From an uncultured Roseburia sp. (GTDB lineage Bacteria; Bacillota; Clostridia; Lachnospirales; Lachnospiraceae), in contig CAMFYL010000008.1 in NCBI GenBank assembly GCA_946002055.1, positions 1-64,000 on the forward strand: a DNA stretch of 64,000 nucleotides, read 5' to 3'. Shown piece by piece: positions 38,161 to 46,346 of this stretch. Every line of letters starts with the position of its first letter. Positions within the stretch are counted from its first letter, which is position 1. The translations under genes were made by a program, and so were the position numbers. The notes beneath the pieces are model-generated. The model searched no databases and was not told the DNA's origin. It saw only the letters and a program-made list of their open reading frames with translations.

Positions 38161-38166
38161 ATAAAG

Positions 38167-38195
38167 AGTATACCCTTTTGGTTTTCTTTTGTCAA
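38167..38195 (-). promoter_or_regulatory. Near-consensus promoter of the candidate small RNA
   Basis: Minus-strand TTGACA (38190-38195), exactly 17 bases, then TATACT (38167-38172). It is among the best promoters in the window, yet no gene lies downstream on that strand before a strong terminator. Confidence 0.8.
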
Positions 38196-38229
38196 CAAAA
38201 TAATTCACATTTGATGAATTTTCTACAAT

Positions 38230-39309
38230 TTATCCCAAAATCGTCCCCCCACCAGCAACAAAGTCACCTTGATAAAGCACCACTGCCTGCCCCGGAGTGA
38301 CTGCTCTTACCGGTTCTTCAAAGTCAAGTCGCACCTTGCCATCACTGAGATTCGTAACACTGCAGACGGTACCATTGTGGGAGTAGCGAATCTTTGCCAG
38401 ATACTTTTCTCCATCTTTAAATTCCGGCACCGCCATATAATTCATATCTCCCGCAACAAGAGAAGTGGTAAATACTTCATCATCATCTCCAAGAATAATC
38501 TGATTCTTTTCTACGTCAATTTTATTTACAAAAATTCTCTTGCCCACAGCCACCTCTAATCCGCGACGCTGTCCAATGGTGTAGTGGGTAATTCCTTTAT
38601 GCTTTCCCACCACCGTTCCATCACTCAACACAAAATCCCCCGGTCCGGGAATCCTATCGGGAACTGTTCTTTCAATAAATCCTGCGTAATCTCCATCCGG
38701 AATAAAGCAAATATCCTGACTGTCCTTTTTGTTGGCAACCACAAGCCCTATGTTCTCAGCAATTTTTCGGATTTCATCCTTCTCATATGCGCCAACCGGC
38801 ATTAAGGTGTGAGCCAGCTGCTCCTGGGTCAGATTATACAGCGCATATGTCTGATCCTTCCTGGCCGTCACAGAATTCATAATAGAATATCTGCCATTTT
38901 CAAGTTTCGCAATTCGTGCATAGTGGCCTGTTGCAATATAATCTGCGCCAATTTCTATGGCACGATTCAAAAGTGCTTCCCATTTCACATATCGATTGCA
39001 GGCGTTACATGGATTTGGGGTACGCCCCTGTAAGTACTCCTCTACAAAATAATCCATCACATGCTTCTTAAATGGTTCCTTAAAATTCATCACATAGTAG
39101 GGAATGTCCAACTTTGCAGCAACACGTCTGGCATCCTCTACTGCACTGAGTCCACAGCAACCGCCATTCTCCTCTACCCTGCAGCGGTCCTCTTCCTGCC
39201 AAATATTCATAGTGACACCAATCACGTCATAGCCCTGTTCTTTTAAAAGATACGCTGCCACGGAAGAATCCACTCCTCCTGACATACCCACAACAACTTT
39301 TTTCTTCAA
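38230..39309 (-). CDS. mnmA: tRNA-specific 2-thiouridylase MnmA
   Basis: Makes 2-thiouridine at wobble position 34 of tRNAs for Lys, Glu and Gln. With the TTG start at 39309 (AAGGAAG 7 bases upstream) the protein has 359 residues, the usual family length. The PP-loop SGGVDSS is at 10-16 and the catalytic cysteines are C101 (TPNPCNAC) and C201 (QDICFIP). The frame is open a further 49 codons upstream, but those residues do not look like MnmA and would overlap the divergent flippase gene. Confidence 0.94.
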   Translation of the reverse strand: MKKKVVVGMSGGVDSSVAAYLLKEQGYDVIGVTMNIWQEEDRCRVEENGGCCGLSAVEDARRVAAKLDIPYYVMNFKEPFKKHVMDYFVEEYLQGRTPNPCNACNRYVKWEALLNRAIEIGADYIATGHYARIAKLENGRYSIMNSVTARKDQTYALYNLTQEQLAHTLMPVGAYEKDEIRKIAENIGLVVANKKDSQDICFIPDGDYAGFIERTVPDRIPGPGDFVLSDGTVVGKHKGITHYTIGQRRGLEVAVGKRIFVNKIDVEKNQIILGDDDEVFTTSLVAGDMNYMAVPEFKDGEKYLAKIRYSHNGTVCSVTNLSDGKVRLDFEEPVRAVTPGQAVVLYQGDFVAGGGTILG

Positions 39310-39433
39310 TGCTTCTTCCTTTTCTTTCCCCACTATTTCAGTAGGATTTGAAACAATACTATTATAACCCATTTGTTCTGTCAACATTATTTTCTCATAT
39401 ATATGTAAGGAAACATCACTTGCAGGTATTACC

Positions 39434-40753
39434 TTGAAACCAAACAGACACCCCATCTATTCCGGAGCCCTTCTTCTTACCATATCCGGTTTGTTTTGTC
39501 GTTTCATCGGCTTTTATTACAAAATCTTTTTATCAAGAAATATCGGTGCAAAAGAGCTTGGTCTCTATCAACTATCCATGCCACTTCTGGGCGTAGGTGT
39601 TGCCTTTGCCAACTCAGGCATTCACACCGCCATATCTAAATATGTGGCCAGTGCCAGCAGTAACTCCAAAGCATTTGGGAAAGTCTATTTAAAAACAGGC
39701 CTTATCATTTCCCTATCACTGGGTCTAGCCTATGCTACGCCTGTGTACATATTATCTGATGCCATAGCCGCCAATATTTTCCATCAAGCTACCATCGCCC
39801 CACTACTTCGCATCCTTGTGCTCTGTGTTCCCCTAGAATGCATCCACGGATGTATCAATGGCTATTATTATGGTCTGCAAAAGGCTGCTATCCCCTCCGC
39901 CGGTCAATGCATCGAGCAGCTCGTTCGGGTGGGAAGTGTCTTTGGCATCTACTTTATTCTCACCGAAAGGGGATTGCCCTTTACAAAAACCCACGCCATG
40001 ATTGGACTTGTCATCGGTGAGGCCGCAGCTACTTTATATTATATCACCATACTCTCCCTTGAAAGATCCTCCACCTCTCAGGCACCGAAAAATTTAGTCA
40101 CAACTGCAGGTCAGCTGTTTCAAATGGCTTATCCCCTCACTGCCACAAGATTATCTCTCACATTTTTATCAAGTTTTGAAAATATCATGATACCCCTTCG
40201 CCTGGTGGCATTCGGTCTTAACAAAACCCAGGCTCTTTCCGTCTACGGCATATACAGTGGCATGGCAGTACCTATGGTCTTTTTTCCCACAGTGCTGTCA
40301 AATTCCATTGCGGTAATGTTGCTTCCCAGCATCTCAAAAGCAAAGGAAGAAGGTCGAAACAAATACATCCAACATGCCATATTAATCAGCTTCTTTTCCT
40401 GTATGCTCCTTGGATTTATGTTTTCCTTCTTCTTCTATTTCTTTGGTGGATATATCGGAGAGCATATTTTTGAAAACCATGTGGCCGGCATCTATATAAA
40501 AACCCTGGGTTGGCTCTGTCCTTTCCTGTTTCTGGGGGTTACTATGAATAGCATACTAAATGGTTTGGGAAAAACCAAGGACACCTTTTGCATTAGCATT
40601 TTAGGAGCACTTCTTCGCTTAAGCTTTATTCTGTTTGGCATTCATCGCCTAGGCTTTCGGGCCTTTTTACTTGGTGTTCTCATTAGCCAAATTTCATCCT
40701 CCTTCGCCGCCTATCTTCGTCTCTTGTATCATTGCAACAAAGCGGACGCATAA
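39434..40753 (+). CDS. MOP-superfamily flippase (SpoVB/Wzx-like)
   Basis: A 439-residue membrane protein with about 12-14 helices. N-terminal features fit polysaccharide/lipid II flippases: LLTISGLFCRFIGFYYKIFLSR, then GLYQLSMPLLGV. It resembles SpoVB/YtgP-type proteins that move lipid-linked sugars or peptidoglycan precursors. The only start I can support is a TTG at 39434 with a weak upstream GCAGG; the frame is closed by TAA at 39365-39367 with no ATG between. No polysaccharide genes flank it. Confidence 0.82.
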   Translation: MKPNRHPIYSGALLLTISGLFCRFIGFYYKIFLSRNIGAKELGLYQLSMPLLGVGVAFANSGIHTAISKYVASASSNSKAFGKVYLKTGLIISLSLGLAYATPVYILSDAIAANIFHQATIAPLLRILVLCVPLECIHGCINGYYYGLQKAAIPSAGQCIEQLVRVGSVFGIYFILTERGLPFTKTHAMIGLVIGEAAATLYYITILSLERSSTSQAPKNLVTTAGQLFQMAYPLTATRLSLTFLSSFENIMIPLRLVAFGLNKTQALSVYGIYSGMAVPMVFFPTVLSNSIAVMLLPSISKAKEEGRNKYIQHAILISFFSCMLLGFMFSFFFYFFGGYIGEHIFENHVAGIYIKTLGWLCPFLFLGVTMNSILNGLGKTKDTFCISILGALLRLSFILFGIHRLGFRAFLLGVLISQISSSFAAYLRLLYHCNKADA

Positions 40754-40754
40754 C

Positions 40755-40780
40755 AAAAGGGTCAGACTTTCGTCTGACCC
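40755..40780 (-). terminator. Intrinsic terminator of the EAL gene
   Basis: A 9-bp GC-rich stem (40759-40767 with 40772-40780), 4-base loop and TTTT on the minus strand. It may also slow plus-strand transcription of the flippase gene. Confidence 0.7.
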
Positions 40781-40785
40781 GTATA

Positions 40786-42066
40786 CTATGCATAGATATA
40801 TTTCTTTTCAAAATCATGAATCTGTAAAGGCTTATCGTAAAGGTATCCCTGAATCACTTCACATCCACATGAAACAATGCGCTGCTTCTCCTCTTCTGTC
40901 TCCACACCTTCGCAGAGCACTTCAAACTGAACCTCCTTAAAGGTATTTACCAGATTGCTTAGAATTGTCATGCCCATTTGGTTCTGAATAGAGTGAAGTA
41001 CAAAACCTCTGTCAAACTTAATAACATTTGCAGGAATCTGTCCCAGCACGTAAAGTGAATTATATCCTGACCCAAAATCATCTAAAGCAATGCGATATCC
41101 CTTCTCGCGCAGCTTTCTAAGCTTTGCAATAATGCTGTCTAAATCCTTGGCAAGCACCGTCTCTGTCAACTCAAACTCAATGAGTCCCTTATCAATACCG
41201 GCATCTTCCACCAATGCATCCAGCTGATTAATAAACTCATCGTCCTCCAAGTCAATTCCGGATAAATTCACAGAAATAGGGAACAATTCTTTTCCCTCTT
41301 CCTTCCATTTTTCAAGAAGAAACACACTCTTTTCCAAGACCTGATAATCCAAACGAGATACAATTCCAGCCTGTTCCAAAATAGGCACATACATAGCCGG
41401 AGATAAAATCTCACCATCCTCATCACAAAATCTGGACAACGCCTCTGCACCAATAATCTTATTCTCTACAACAGAATACTTTGGCTGCAGATACACCTGA
41501 ATTCCATCGGAGTCCATAGCATGTTCAAAGTTTGGAATGATACTGGCCTTCTTAACGGATTTCTGACGCAGTTGCTCAGAATAAAATCCAATGGTATCAG
41601 AATAGTTATGTCGGATACTGCGCCTTGCGAAACGGGCATTGTCCTGAGCATAGATAAAACTATCCCCCGGCTGCATCAAATAGAGCCCACACTCCACATG
41701 AACACTGGCACGTCCATGCTTCTCGTTCACCTTGGCTACAAATCTATCAGAAATTTCCCGAAAGAAATCCTTCAATTCCTCGCCGGACATAGAACCTGCC
41801 TCACCTAATACAAGAAGGTGATCCGCATAACTCATACTCCCCAATATTGCTTTTTTGTTGCTTCTGCAGAAGTAGTCTACCATCAAATCGATTAACCAAT
41901 CGCCCTGCTCTGTCCCATAAATTTCATTAAAATACTTAAGGTTTCTCAAATTGAAGCTGGCAAGGAATGGTTTATCCATCTCGTCAACCACTTTGGCCCC
42001 CAACATCTTAAATCTTTCCAGGGATGGAAGTTCTTCTGACTTTCTCTCTAATACTTTAAATAACAT
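40786..42066 (-). CDS. c-di-GMP phosphodiesterase with degenerate GGDEF domain
   Basis: A 426-residue cytoplasmic protein: a GGDEF-like domain (about 20-160) and an EAL domain (about 172-420). The GGDEF signature is replaced by SYADHLL (79-85), so it should not make c-di-GMP. The EAL domain keeps its catalytic set: E208 (GAEAL), N267, E302 (ELTET), D329-D330 (LDDFGSGY), K350, E386 (CEGVE) and Q406 (QGYL). It should cleave c-di-GMP to pGpG. GGAGA precedes the ATG. Its promoter region carries a 10-bp palindrome. Confidence 0.93.
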   Translation of the reverse strand: MLFKVLERKSEELPSLERFKMLGAKVVDEMDKPFLASFNLRNLKYFNEIYGTEQGDWLIDLMVDYFCRSNKKAILGSMSYADHLLVLGEAGSMSGEELKDFFREISDRFVAKVNEKHGRASVHVECGLYLMQPGDSFIYAQDNARFARRSIRHNYSDTIGFYSEQLRQKSVKKASIIPNFEHAMDSDGIQVYLQPKYSVVENKIIGAEALSRFCDEDGEILSPAMYVPILEQAGIVSRLDYQVLEKSVFLLEKWKEEGKELFPISVNLSGIDLEDDEFINQLDALVEDAGIDKGLIEFELTETVLAKDLDSIIAKLRKLREKGYRIALDDFGSGYNSLYVLGQIPANVIKFDRGFVLHSIQNQMGMTILSNLVNTFKEVQFEVLCEGVETEEEKQRIVSCGCEVIQGYLYDKPLQIHDFEKKYIYA

Positions 42067-42087
42067 TTTAAAAAATCTCCAACCGAC

Positions 42088-42093
42088 ATTTTA
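42088..42093 (-). promoter_or_regulatory. -10 element of the EAL gene
   Basis: TAAAAT on the minus strand, preceded by TGTGA. At 17 bases upstream is TGTGGA (42111-42116), a poor -35 that lies inside the palindrome at 42108-42141. Confidence 0.5.
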
Positions 42094-42107
42094 TCACATA
42101 TGCCTGT

Positions 42108-42141
42108 AATTCCACAAGAGCTATTTCTTTGTTGTGGAATT
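42108..42141. promoter_or_regulatory. 10-bp inverted repeat between sigH-like and EAL genes
   Basis: AATTCCACAA (42108-42117) and TTGTGGAATT (42132-42141) form a perfect inverted repeat with a 14-base spacer. The right arm contains TTGTGGAA, one base from the Spo0A box TTGTCGAA. The left arm covers the -35 region of the EAL promoter. There is no T tract on either strand, so it is more likely an operator than a terminator. Confidence 0.55.
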
Positions 42142-42158
42142 TTCGTAATTTTTTCAAA

Positions 42159-42761
42159 TTATATAATATATTTTTTTACTTTTTGTCGAATTCTCTGGAT
42201 AGCATTGTCGATTTTCTTTTCATCTTTATCCATCACTCTTGCAATGGTTCTATAATCCATCCCCTGTGTCAAATACAAGAATACCTGTAGTTCCATTTTG
42301 CTTAAGACCTGCACGATTTTCTCCAAAGTATCTTGTGTTTTTTCTGAATCCAGAATCACATTTTCCGGATTTGTTGTCTCATTTGTAAGCATAGCCTCTT
42401 CTACTTGCTGATTCGGCACCTGATCCTCATCAACAAAAAGAGACACATAGCTATTGAGTGGCTGATTTTTCAATCGATCTGCCGCCTCCATAGCTTTGAT
42501 AATCTGTCTTGTAATACAAACCTGTGCAAAATTCTGAAAAGAAACCCCCTTCTTTTCATCAAAATCCTGGATGGCCTTAAAAAGGCCAACCATTCCCTCT
42601 TGAATTACATCCTGCTCTTCTCCGCCTTTGATGAAGAACTTTTTCCCGTAACCGGCTACCAAACCTTTGTACTTTCCACAAATGTACTCTACCGCCTGAA
42701 AATCTCCATCACGATAAGCAGCCACCACTTCTTCATCTGTCATAAATTGATACTTTTCCAT
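42159..42761 (-). CDS. SigH-like sigma-70 family factor
   Basis: A 200-residue sigma factor with regions 2 and 4 only: DVIQEGMVGLFKAIQDFDEKKGVSFQNFA is a clear region 2, and the region 4 helix-turn-helix covers about 145-198 (MDYRTIARVMDKDEKKIDNAIQRIRQK). It is placed at the end of the cysE-cysS-mrnC-rlmB operon, the position of sigH in Bacillus subtilis, which supports orthology. The yacP gene found there between rlmB and sigH is absent. Start is the ATG at 42761, behind GGGGA. In Bacillus, SigH controls early stationary phase and sporulation; here this is inference. Confidence 0.85.
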   Translation of the reverse strand: MEKYQFMTDEEVVAAYRDGDFQAVEYICGKYKGLVAGYGKKFFIKGGEEQDVIQEGMVGLFKAIQDFDEKKGVSFQNFAQVCITRQIIKAMEAADRLKNQPLNSYVSLFVDEDQVPNQQVEEAMLTNETTNPENVILDSEKTQDTLEKIVQVLSKMELQVFLYLTQGMDYRTIARVMDKDEKKIDNAIQRIRQKVKKYII

Positions 42762-42769
42762 CGATTCCC

Positions 42770-43516
42770 CTATTTTGCACTCAAACGCTGTCTAACAACC
42801 TCATATGCAAGAACACCTGTTGCAACAGATACGTTTAATGAATCAATATCTCCCTGCATGGGAATGCTTGCCACCAAATCACAGTGCTTTTTCACCAGTT
42901 CGCTGACACCGCTCCCTTCATTGCCCATAACAACGCCGATGGGACCTGTCAAATTCAACTGATACATAGGATCACCATCCATATCAGCACAGACAAACCA
43001 CATACCCTCGCCCTTTAATGCCTCAATAGTCTGAGAAATGTTTGTCACCTTTGCTACCGGTGTATAGTTCAGTGCACCAGCAGAGGCCTTTGCAACAGTT
43101 GCAGTAAGTCCTACTGCACGACGCTTTGGAATCACCACGCCATGGGCGCCAGCAAGATTTGCTGTACGAATGATAGCACCAAGATTATGAGGATCTTCCA
43201 CATTATCCAAGAAGATGATAAAGGGATCTTCTCCCTTTGCCTTGGCATTTTCCAGCATATCCTCTACTGTTGCATAGCTGTATGCTGCAGCATATGCAAT
43301 CACCCCTTGATGCTTGCCCGTCTCAGAAATCTGATCCAAACGTTCCTTTGCCACATAATGAATGATTACATCTCCTCTTTTTGCCTCCCGCAAAATGGTT
43401 TTGATGGGGCCATCCATGCAGCCATCCAACACAAAGAGTTTATCAATTGTCTTGCCGGAACGAAATGCCTCTAACACAGCATTGCGTCCTTCAATGGTTA
43501 AGTTTTGTTCTTCCAC
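42770..43516 (-). CDS. rlmB: 23S rRNA (guanosine-2'-O)-methyltransferase RlmB
   Basis: A SpoU/TrmH-family methyltransferase, predicted to methylate G2251 of 23S rRNA. The 248-residue protein has the N-terminal substrate-binding domain (IEGRNAVLEAF) and the knotted SAM domain motifs: DNVEDPHNLGAIIRTA, VVMGNEGSG and IPMQGDIDSLNVSVATG. I start at the GTG at 43516 behind AAGGA; the family length supports this. A TTG farther upstream would overlap mrnC. Confidence 0.92.
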   Translation of the reverse strand: MEEQNLTIEGRNAVLEAFRSGKTIDKLFVLDGCMDGPIKTILREAKRGDVIIHYVAKERLDQISETGKHQGVIAYAAAYSYATVEDMLENAKAKGEDPFIIFLDNVEDPHNLGAIIRTANLAGAHGVVIPKRRAVGLTATVAKASAGALNYTPVAKVTNISQTIEALKGEGMWFVCADMDGDPMYQLNLTGPIGVVMGNEGSGVSELVKKHCDLVASIPMQGDIDSLNVSVATGVLAYEVVRQRLSAK

Positions 43517-43541
43517 AATAATTCCTTTCTCAATAAGAGGC

Positions 43542-43976
43542 CTACACCTCAAAGTGACATTGTTTCATTCCATAGGAAATCAGTTCCATCATACGCTCTT
43601 CCTGCCTTGTCAGATACAGATATCCCACCAGAGCCTCAAATCCGGTGGCACTGCGATAATCCGTCACAGAGGCATTCTTTGCCATAGTATGTGACTTGGC
43701 ATTGCGACCTCTTCGATACACATCCGCTTCTTCCTCTGTCAAAACATCCGCCAAAGCCTGAGCCATCAAAGCCTGAGAATGAGCCTTGACAATATGACTG
43801 GTAGCCCGATGCAGTTGGTTGGCAGAGGTATTCCCCTTTTCCACCACCAATGTACGAATCACCACATCAAAAATGCCATCTCCAATATAGGCCAGGGTCA
43901 AGGGTGAATATGTTCTGATATCCACCTCATTCATGGGAAATGTTTTCCCTATTCTTTCCATTAAGCTCTCTTCCAT
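43542..43976 (-). CDS. mrnC: Mini-ribonuclease 3
   Basis: A 144-residue RNase III-type catalytic domain without a double-stranded RNA-binding domain; the family matures 23S rRNA in Firmicutes. The conserved AYIGDGIFDVVIR (about residues 29-41) and the C-terminal FEALVGYLYL segment are present. The ATG is behind AAGGGG and the gene overlaps the end of cysS by 16 bases, indicating coupled translation. Confidence 0.93.
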   Translation of the reverse strand: MEESLMERIGKTFPMNEVDIRTYSPLTLAYIGDGIFDVVIRTLVVEKGNTSANQLHRATSHIVKAHSQALMAQALADVLTEEEADVYRRGRNAKSHTMAKNASVTDYRSATGFEALVGYLYLTRQEERMMELISYGMKQCHFEV

Positions 43977-45367
43977 TTTACCCCTTCTCTGGTATCTTCC
44001 AACAAAATGCCCTTAGCTAAAAGTGCATCTCGAATCTCATCTGCCTTTGCAAAGTCCTTATTCTTTCTTGCCTGTTGTCTTGCCTCTATCATCTCTTCAA
44101 TTTCCGAATCTAACATTTCCTGCTCTGAAGCGATGATGATTCCAAGAACATTACAAAGCTGTTCCATAGTTTCATATAAAGCAGCAACAAATGCTTTTGA
44201 AGATTCCTCTGATGCATGCTGATTGCAGAACTTTACAAGCTCAAATACTGCCGAAATGGCGTCTGCTGTATTAAAGTCATCTTCCATAGCCGCCTTAAAC
44301 TTCTCCACATAGGACTGGCTTTCTTTCACAAGGGTCGATTCCGCCTCTGTCATATCACTCACCTTGGCATTTTCCTGTAAATAAGCAAGGTTTGCAGCTG
44401 CTGTGCGAATACGCTCCAAACCGTTCTTTGCTGCCTCCATTAACTCAGCACTGAAATTCAGCGGGCTGCGGTAATGTGCCTGTAGCATAAAGAAACGAAG
44501 CACCTGTAAATCATATTTCTCACCAATTTCACGAACGGTAAAGAAATTGCCAAGAGACTTACTCATCTTCTTGTTATCAATGTTAAGAAAACCGTTGTGC
44601 ATCCAGTAACGGGAGAAGGTAACTCCATTTGCCGCTTCACTCTGGGCAATTTCATTTTCGTGATGTGGGAAAATCAAATCTTCTCCACCGGCATGAATAT
44701 CAATTTCATCACCCAAGTAGCGCTTTGACATAACAGAACACTCAATGTGCCATCCCGGTCTACCTTCACACCAAGGTGACTCCCAATATGGCTCTCCTTC
44801 TTTCTTAGGCTTCCACAAAACAAAGTCAAAGTCATCTTCCTTCTCGTCACCTACCACTCCGATACTTCTGTGTCCTGCTTCCAAATCATCCAAATTCTTG
44901 TGTGAAAGCTTACCATATTCCGCAAACTTTCTTGTGCGATAATATACCGTACCATCCGATACTACATAAGCGTAACCCTTCTCAATCAAGGTAGAAATCA
45001 TATCAATCATTCCCTGAATCTCAAGGGTGGCCAATGGATGTGTTGTTGCAGGAAGTACATTCATATCTTCCATATCCTGCTTACACTCTTTGATAAAGCG
45101 CTGTGACACTTCCTCAGCACTAGTGCCCTCCTCGATAGCCTTCTTTATGATCTTGTCATCCACGTCAGTAAAGTTGGATACAAAATTCACTTCATATCCT
45201 GCATACTCCAAATATCTGCGGACAGTATCAAACACAATCATAGGTCTCGCATTTCCAATATGAATGTAATTGTACACAGTGGGTCCGCATACATACATTC
45301 TTACTTTTCCCTCTTCAATGGGAACAAATTCTTCTTTTGTTCTTGAAAGTGTATTATAGATTTTCAT
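43961..45367 (-). CDS. cysS: Cysteinyl-tRNA synthetase
   Basis: Charges tRNA-Cys. The 468-residue class I synthetase has YVCGPTVYNYIHIGNARP (HIGH motif and a zinc cysteine), a further zinc ligand in WHIECSVMS, HHENEIAQSE and KMSKSLGN. It lies 12 bases after cysE in the T-box-controlled operon, so synthetase and cysteine supply respond to the same uncharged tRNA. Confidence 0.97.
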   Translation of the reverse strand: MKIYNTLSRTKEEFVPIEEGKVRMYVCGPTVYNYIHIGNARPMIVFDTVRRYLEYAGYEVNFVSNFTDVDDKIIKKAIEEGTSAEEVSQRFIKECKQDMEDMNVLPATTHPLATLEIQGMIDMISTLIEKGYAYVVSDGTVYYRTRKFAEYGKLSHKNLDDLEAGHRSIGVVGDEKEDDFDFVLWKPKKEGEPYWESPWCEGRPGWHIECSVMSKRYLGDEIDIHAGGEDLIFPHHENEIAQSEAANGVTFSRYWMHNGFLNIDNKKMSKSLGNFFTVREIGEKYDLQVLRFFMLQAHYRSPLNFSAELMEAAKNGLERIRTAAANLAYLQENAKVSDMTEAESTLVKESQSYVEKFKAAMEDDFNTADAISAVFELVKFCNQHASEESSKAFVAALYETMEQLCNVLGIIIASEQEMLDSEIEEMIEARQQARKNKDFAKADEIRDALLAKGILLEDTREGVKWKRA

Positions 45368-45379
45368 AGTACTCTCCTT

Positions 45380-46042
45380 TTATTTGTTTTTCTGTATTTG
45401 TCTTAATTCCCTTTCCAATTCCAGCACACGATTGGTAAGTTCTGTGTTTTCTCTCTGCAACACGTGAATATCATCCATAATGGGATCCGGCAAATGGATT
45501 TGATCCATATCACTGGCAGGAATCCTTTCATTGTTCTGGCGAACAACGCGCCCGGGAACACCTACCACCGTACAATTTGGCGGAACTTCCTCAATCACCA
45601 CACTACCTGCGCCAATCTTAGAATTCTTACCGATGGTAAAGGAACCTATGATTTTGGCTCCTGCGCTCACCATAACGTTATCCTCCAAGGTTGGGTGTCG
45701 CTTCCCTGTCTCCTTACCTGTACCACCAAGCGTAACACCCTGATATAACGTAACGTTATCTCCTATAATCGTAGTCTCTCCGATGATAACACCGGTGCCG
45801 TGGTCAATAAATAATCCCTTCCCAATCTGTGCACCCGGATGAATCTCTATTCCCGTTCTTCTGGCTGCCCGCTGGGAAATCCATCTGGCCAGAAAGTAGT
45901 GCCCCTTCTCATATAACTTGTGAGCATGACGGTAACTAATCATCACCTTAAAACTGGGATATAAAATAACCTCTAGGGGACTCTTTATTGCCGGGTCTCT
46001 CTCTTTTATGTTGTTAAACTCTTCGATATAATGCTGAAACAT
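45380..46042 (-). CDS. cysE: Serine O-acetyltransferase
   Basis: Makes O-acetylserine, the first step of cysteine synthesis. The 220-residue protein has an N-terminal helical region and a left-handed beta-helix of hexapeptide repeats (IEIHPGAQIGKGLFIDHGTGVIIGE region), followed by a C-terminal coiled coil (residues 185-218) that is unusual in length. I start at the ATG at 46042 behind AGGTG; the frame is open farther upstream but into the T-box terminator. Confidence 0.93.
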   Translation of the reverse strand: MFQHYIEEFNNIKERDPAIKSPLEVILYPSFKVMISYRHAHKLYEKGHYFLARWISQRAARRTGIEIHPGAQIGKGLFIDHGTGVIIGETTIIGDNVTLYQGVTLGGTGKETGKRHPTLEDNVMVSAGAKIIGSFTIGKNSKIGAGSVVIEEVPPNCTVVGVPGRVVRQNNERIPASDMDQIHLPDPIMDDIHVLQRENTELTNRVLELERELRQIQKNK

Positions 46043-46068
46043 AATAAAGCACCTCATATTTTTACCAC

Positions 46069-46311
46069 AAAAAAACTTCATCTCTATATAGTATAGAGAC
46101 GAAGTTATCCGCGGTTCCACTCTAATTAAATCAATTGCATTGATTTCACTTAAAACACTTAACGCGTGTTATACGAACCTGACTACTTATGTTCACCAGA
46201 TTAGCTCCGGGACGCACGTTCAAAGGAAGACACAGAAACCGAATCACAGCAACTATCGGTTCTCTCTGACAGGTCTAAATCTTCTACTCTTTCCCTTCAA
46301 AGCTTTTATCT
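46069..46311 (-). promoter_or_regulatory. T-box riboswitch specific for tRNA-Cys
   Basis: A classic T-box leader. The 14-base T-box core GTGGAACCGCGG is at 46109-46120, followed by the terminator stem (46074-46087 with 46093-46106) and seven T. In stem I the AGTA motif (about 46284-46287) faces the specifier loop, where GAACG is followed by TGC (46214-46216, a Cys codon) and a G, flanked by helices GGGA/TCCC and GAAGA/TCTTC. Uncharged tRNA-Cys would stabilise the antiterminator and turn on cysE-cysS-mrnC-rlmB-sigH. Confidence 0.93.
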
Positions 46312-46317
46312 TCTGCT

Positions 46318-46346
46318 ATTGTATGCACATTGCGCAATTTTGTCAA
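46318..46346 (-). promoter_or_regulatory. Promoter of the T-box operon
   Basis: Minus-strand TTGACA (46341-46346), exactly 17 bases, TACAAT (46318-46323); start near 46311. The ispF stop codon TGA (46343-46345) lies inside the -35 element. Confidence 0.8.

Noticed and set aside
38205-38223. Hairpin after mnmA as a terminator
   Set aside because: Only a 6-bp A/T-rich stem with a short T run; too weak to call.
39361-39384. TTGACA and TATAAT upstream of mnmA
   Set aside because: The spacer is only 12 bases, too short for a standard promoter; TATAAT alone may still act.
39310-39456. N-terminal extension of mnmA
   Set aside because: Residues do not fit MnmA, would overlap the flippase start, and a TTG with a good ribosome binding site gives the normal length.
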